14,601 bases of DNA from Lachnospiraceae bacterium (GTDB lineage Bacteria > Bacillota_A > Clostridia > Lachnospirales > Lachnospiraceae): positions 1 through 14,601 of the forward strand of contig SFGN01000066.1 of the NCBI GenBank assembly GCA_004556565.1, read 5' to 3'. Shown in pieces: positions 14,184 to 14,601 of the stretch. Both the position numbers and the translations under genes were made by a program. Below the pieces are notes generated by a model. That model saw only the letters and a list, made by a program, of their open reading frames with translations. It was not told the DNA's origin and ran no database searches. The first letter of the stretch is position 1; the number at the start of each line of letters is the position of its first letter.

Positions 14184-14601
14184 TTAATAAGCAGGGATAC
14201 CATATCCCAGGATTTCGTAGTAGCCTACAGCATAATGGTTTTCGCGGCAGCTATCGCCAGAGTTTCCTTCGACGGTGTAAACAATGCCGTCTTCAACCCG
14301 CTCAACGATGCCAGTATGATCGGATTCGCCGTCCTGCGGGCCGGAGTTGCCCTTGTTGTCCCAATCGAAGAAGACGATCATGCCGGGCGAGGGCTCCATG
14401 GCGTTATCCGCCCACTGCCCACGCTCCCGGAACCATTGGACACCGTTGACACAGCCCGCGAACTTCGGAATAACGCCGGTGTCGATATAGCCGCATTCGT
14501 TTGCGCACCAGCTGACGAAGCAGGCGCACCACTCCACGCGGCTGCCGAAGCCGTACCATGACCAATAGGGCTCTCCGCCCACATTGCCCACCTGAGAAAG
14601 C
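14184..14601 (-). CDS. CHAP domain peptidoglycan amidase, 5' end beyond window
   Basis: The reading frame is open to the right window edge; about 138 C-terminal residues are visible. They form a CHAP domain: the catalytic cysteine in EWCACFVSWCA, histidine in SDHTGIVE and asparagine in VEGNSGDS, separated by PGMIVFFDWD. The product should cleave peptide cross-bridges or amide bonds in peptidoglycan. The opening LSQVGNVGGEPYW and the ending GYGIPAY match tails I recall for lytic proteins of clostridial conjugative elements and prophages, where the enzyme opens the wall for transfer or release. A GTG at 14591 is in frame, but the family similarity already includes upstream residues, so it is not the true start. 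It ends at a strong terminator and is transcribed separately from the R-M operon. GC content looks higher than in the island genes. Confidence 0.88.
   Translation of the reverse strand, partial: LSQVGNVGGEPYWSWYGFGSRVEWCACFVSWCANECGYIDTGVIPKFAGCVNGVQWFRERGQWADNAMEPSPGMIVFFDWDNKGNSGPQDGESDHTGIVERVEDGIVYTVEGNSGDSCRENHYAVGYYEILGYGIPAY

Noticed and set aside
14118..14561. A 147-codon plus-strand frame across the terminator and CHAP gene
   Set aside because: It begins inside the terminator region and is a shadow of the CHAP coding sequence, whose catalytic motifs are unambiguous.
1..14601. CRISPR array, tRNA or rRNA genes, insertion sequence ends
   Set aside because: No regularly spaced repeats, no cloverleaf or conserved rRNA segments and no transposase or matching terminal inverted repeats were seen by eye.

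Overview
The window looks like a defence (accessory) island from a Clostridia-type Firmicute, probably a gut lineage such as Lachnospiraceae or Oscillospiraceae. The signs are AGGAGG-type ribosome binding sites, near-consensus TTGACA/TATAAT promoters, the C-terminal remnant of a clostridial-style large serine recombinase, a UPF0251 (DUF134) regulator at the left edge and a CHAP amidase at the right edge that resembles those of conjugative elements or prophages. Every supported gene is on the minus strand, so transcription runs from high to low coordinates. All family assignments come from reading the sequence and remembering family signatures; no database search was run.

Reading in the direction of transcription: (1) the C-terminal part of a CHAP amidase (14601-14184) ends at a strong UUCG-loop terminator. 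(2) A fresh promoter with a palindromic operator candidate (about 14057-14017) drives a small XRE repressor-like gene. (3) A tightly packed type I restriction-modification operon follows: hsdM, hsdS, a coiled-coil protein resembling predicted pPIWI-associated nucleases, hsdR, a YgjP-like metallopeptidase and a WYL regulator. hsdM encodes a variant motif I. The intercalated coiled-coil gene starts on a TAATG overlap with hsdS.

(4) Directly after the WYL stop codon, reading enters the C-terminal third of an SNF2-like helicase that has lost its N-terminal motor (5092-4520). A compact Cas4/RecB-like PD-(D/E)XK nuclease with an apparent 4-Cys Fe-S cluster signature comes next (4510-3836). (5) Two uncharacterised genes follow: a 233-residue protein, and a 482-residue protein with a possible nuclease-like N-terminus and a glycine-zipper membrane region. 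(6) After them lies a small two-domain/immunity-like gene broken by a stop and a frameshift (1663-891). (7) Next is a 36-codon stub of a DUF6361 gene (870-760), cut abruptly by the C-terminal remnant of a large serine recombinase (763-368). (8) A perfect consensus promoter overlapping the recombinase stop drives the DUF134 gene at the left edge.

The working picture is an intact, regulated type I R-M operon whose 3' end has been joined by deletion or recombination to the back half of a second defence operon. The helicase stub and the DUF6361 stub mark the two damaged ends. The most interesting candidates for undescribed biology are the nuclease/233-aa/482-aa cassette and the nuclease-like gene inside the R-M operon.
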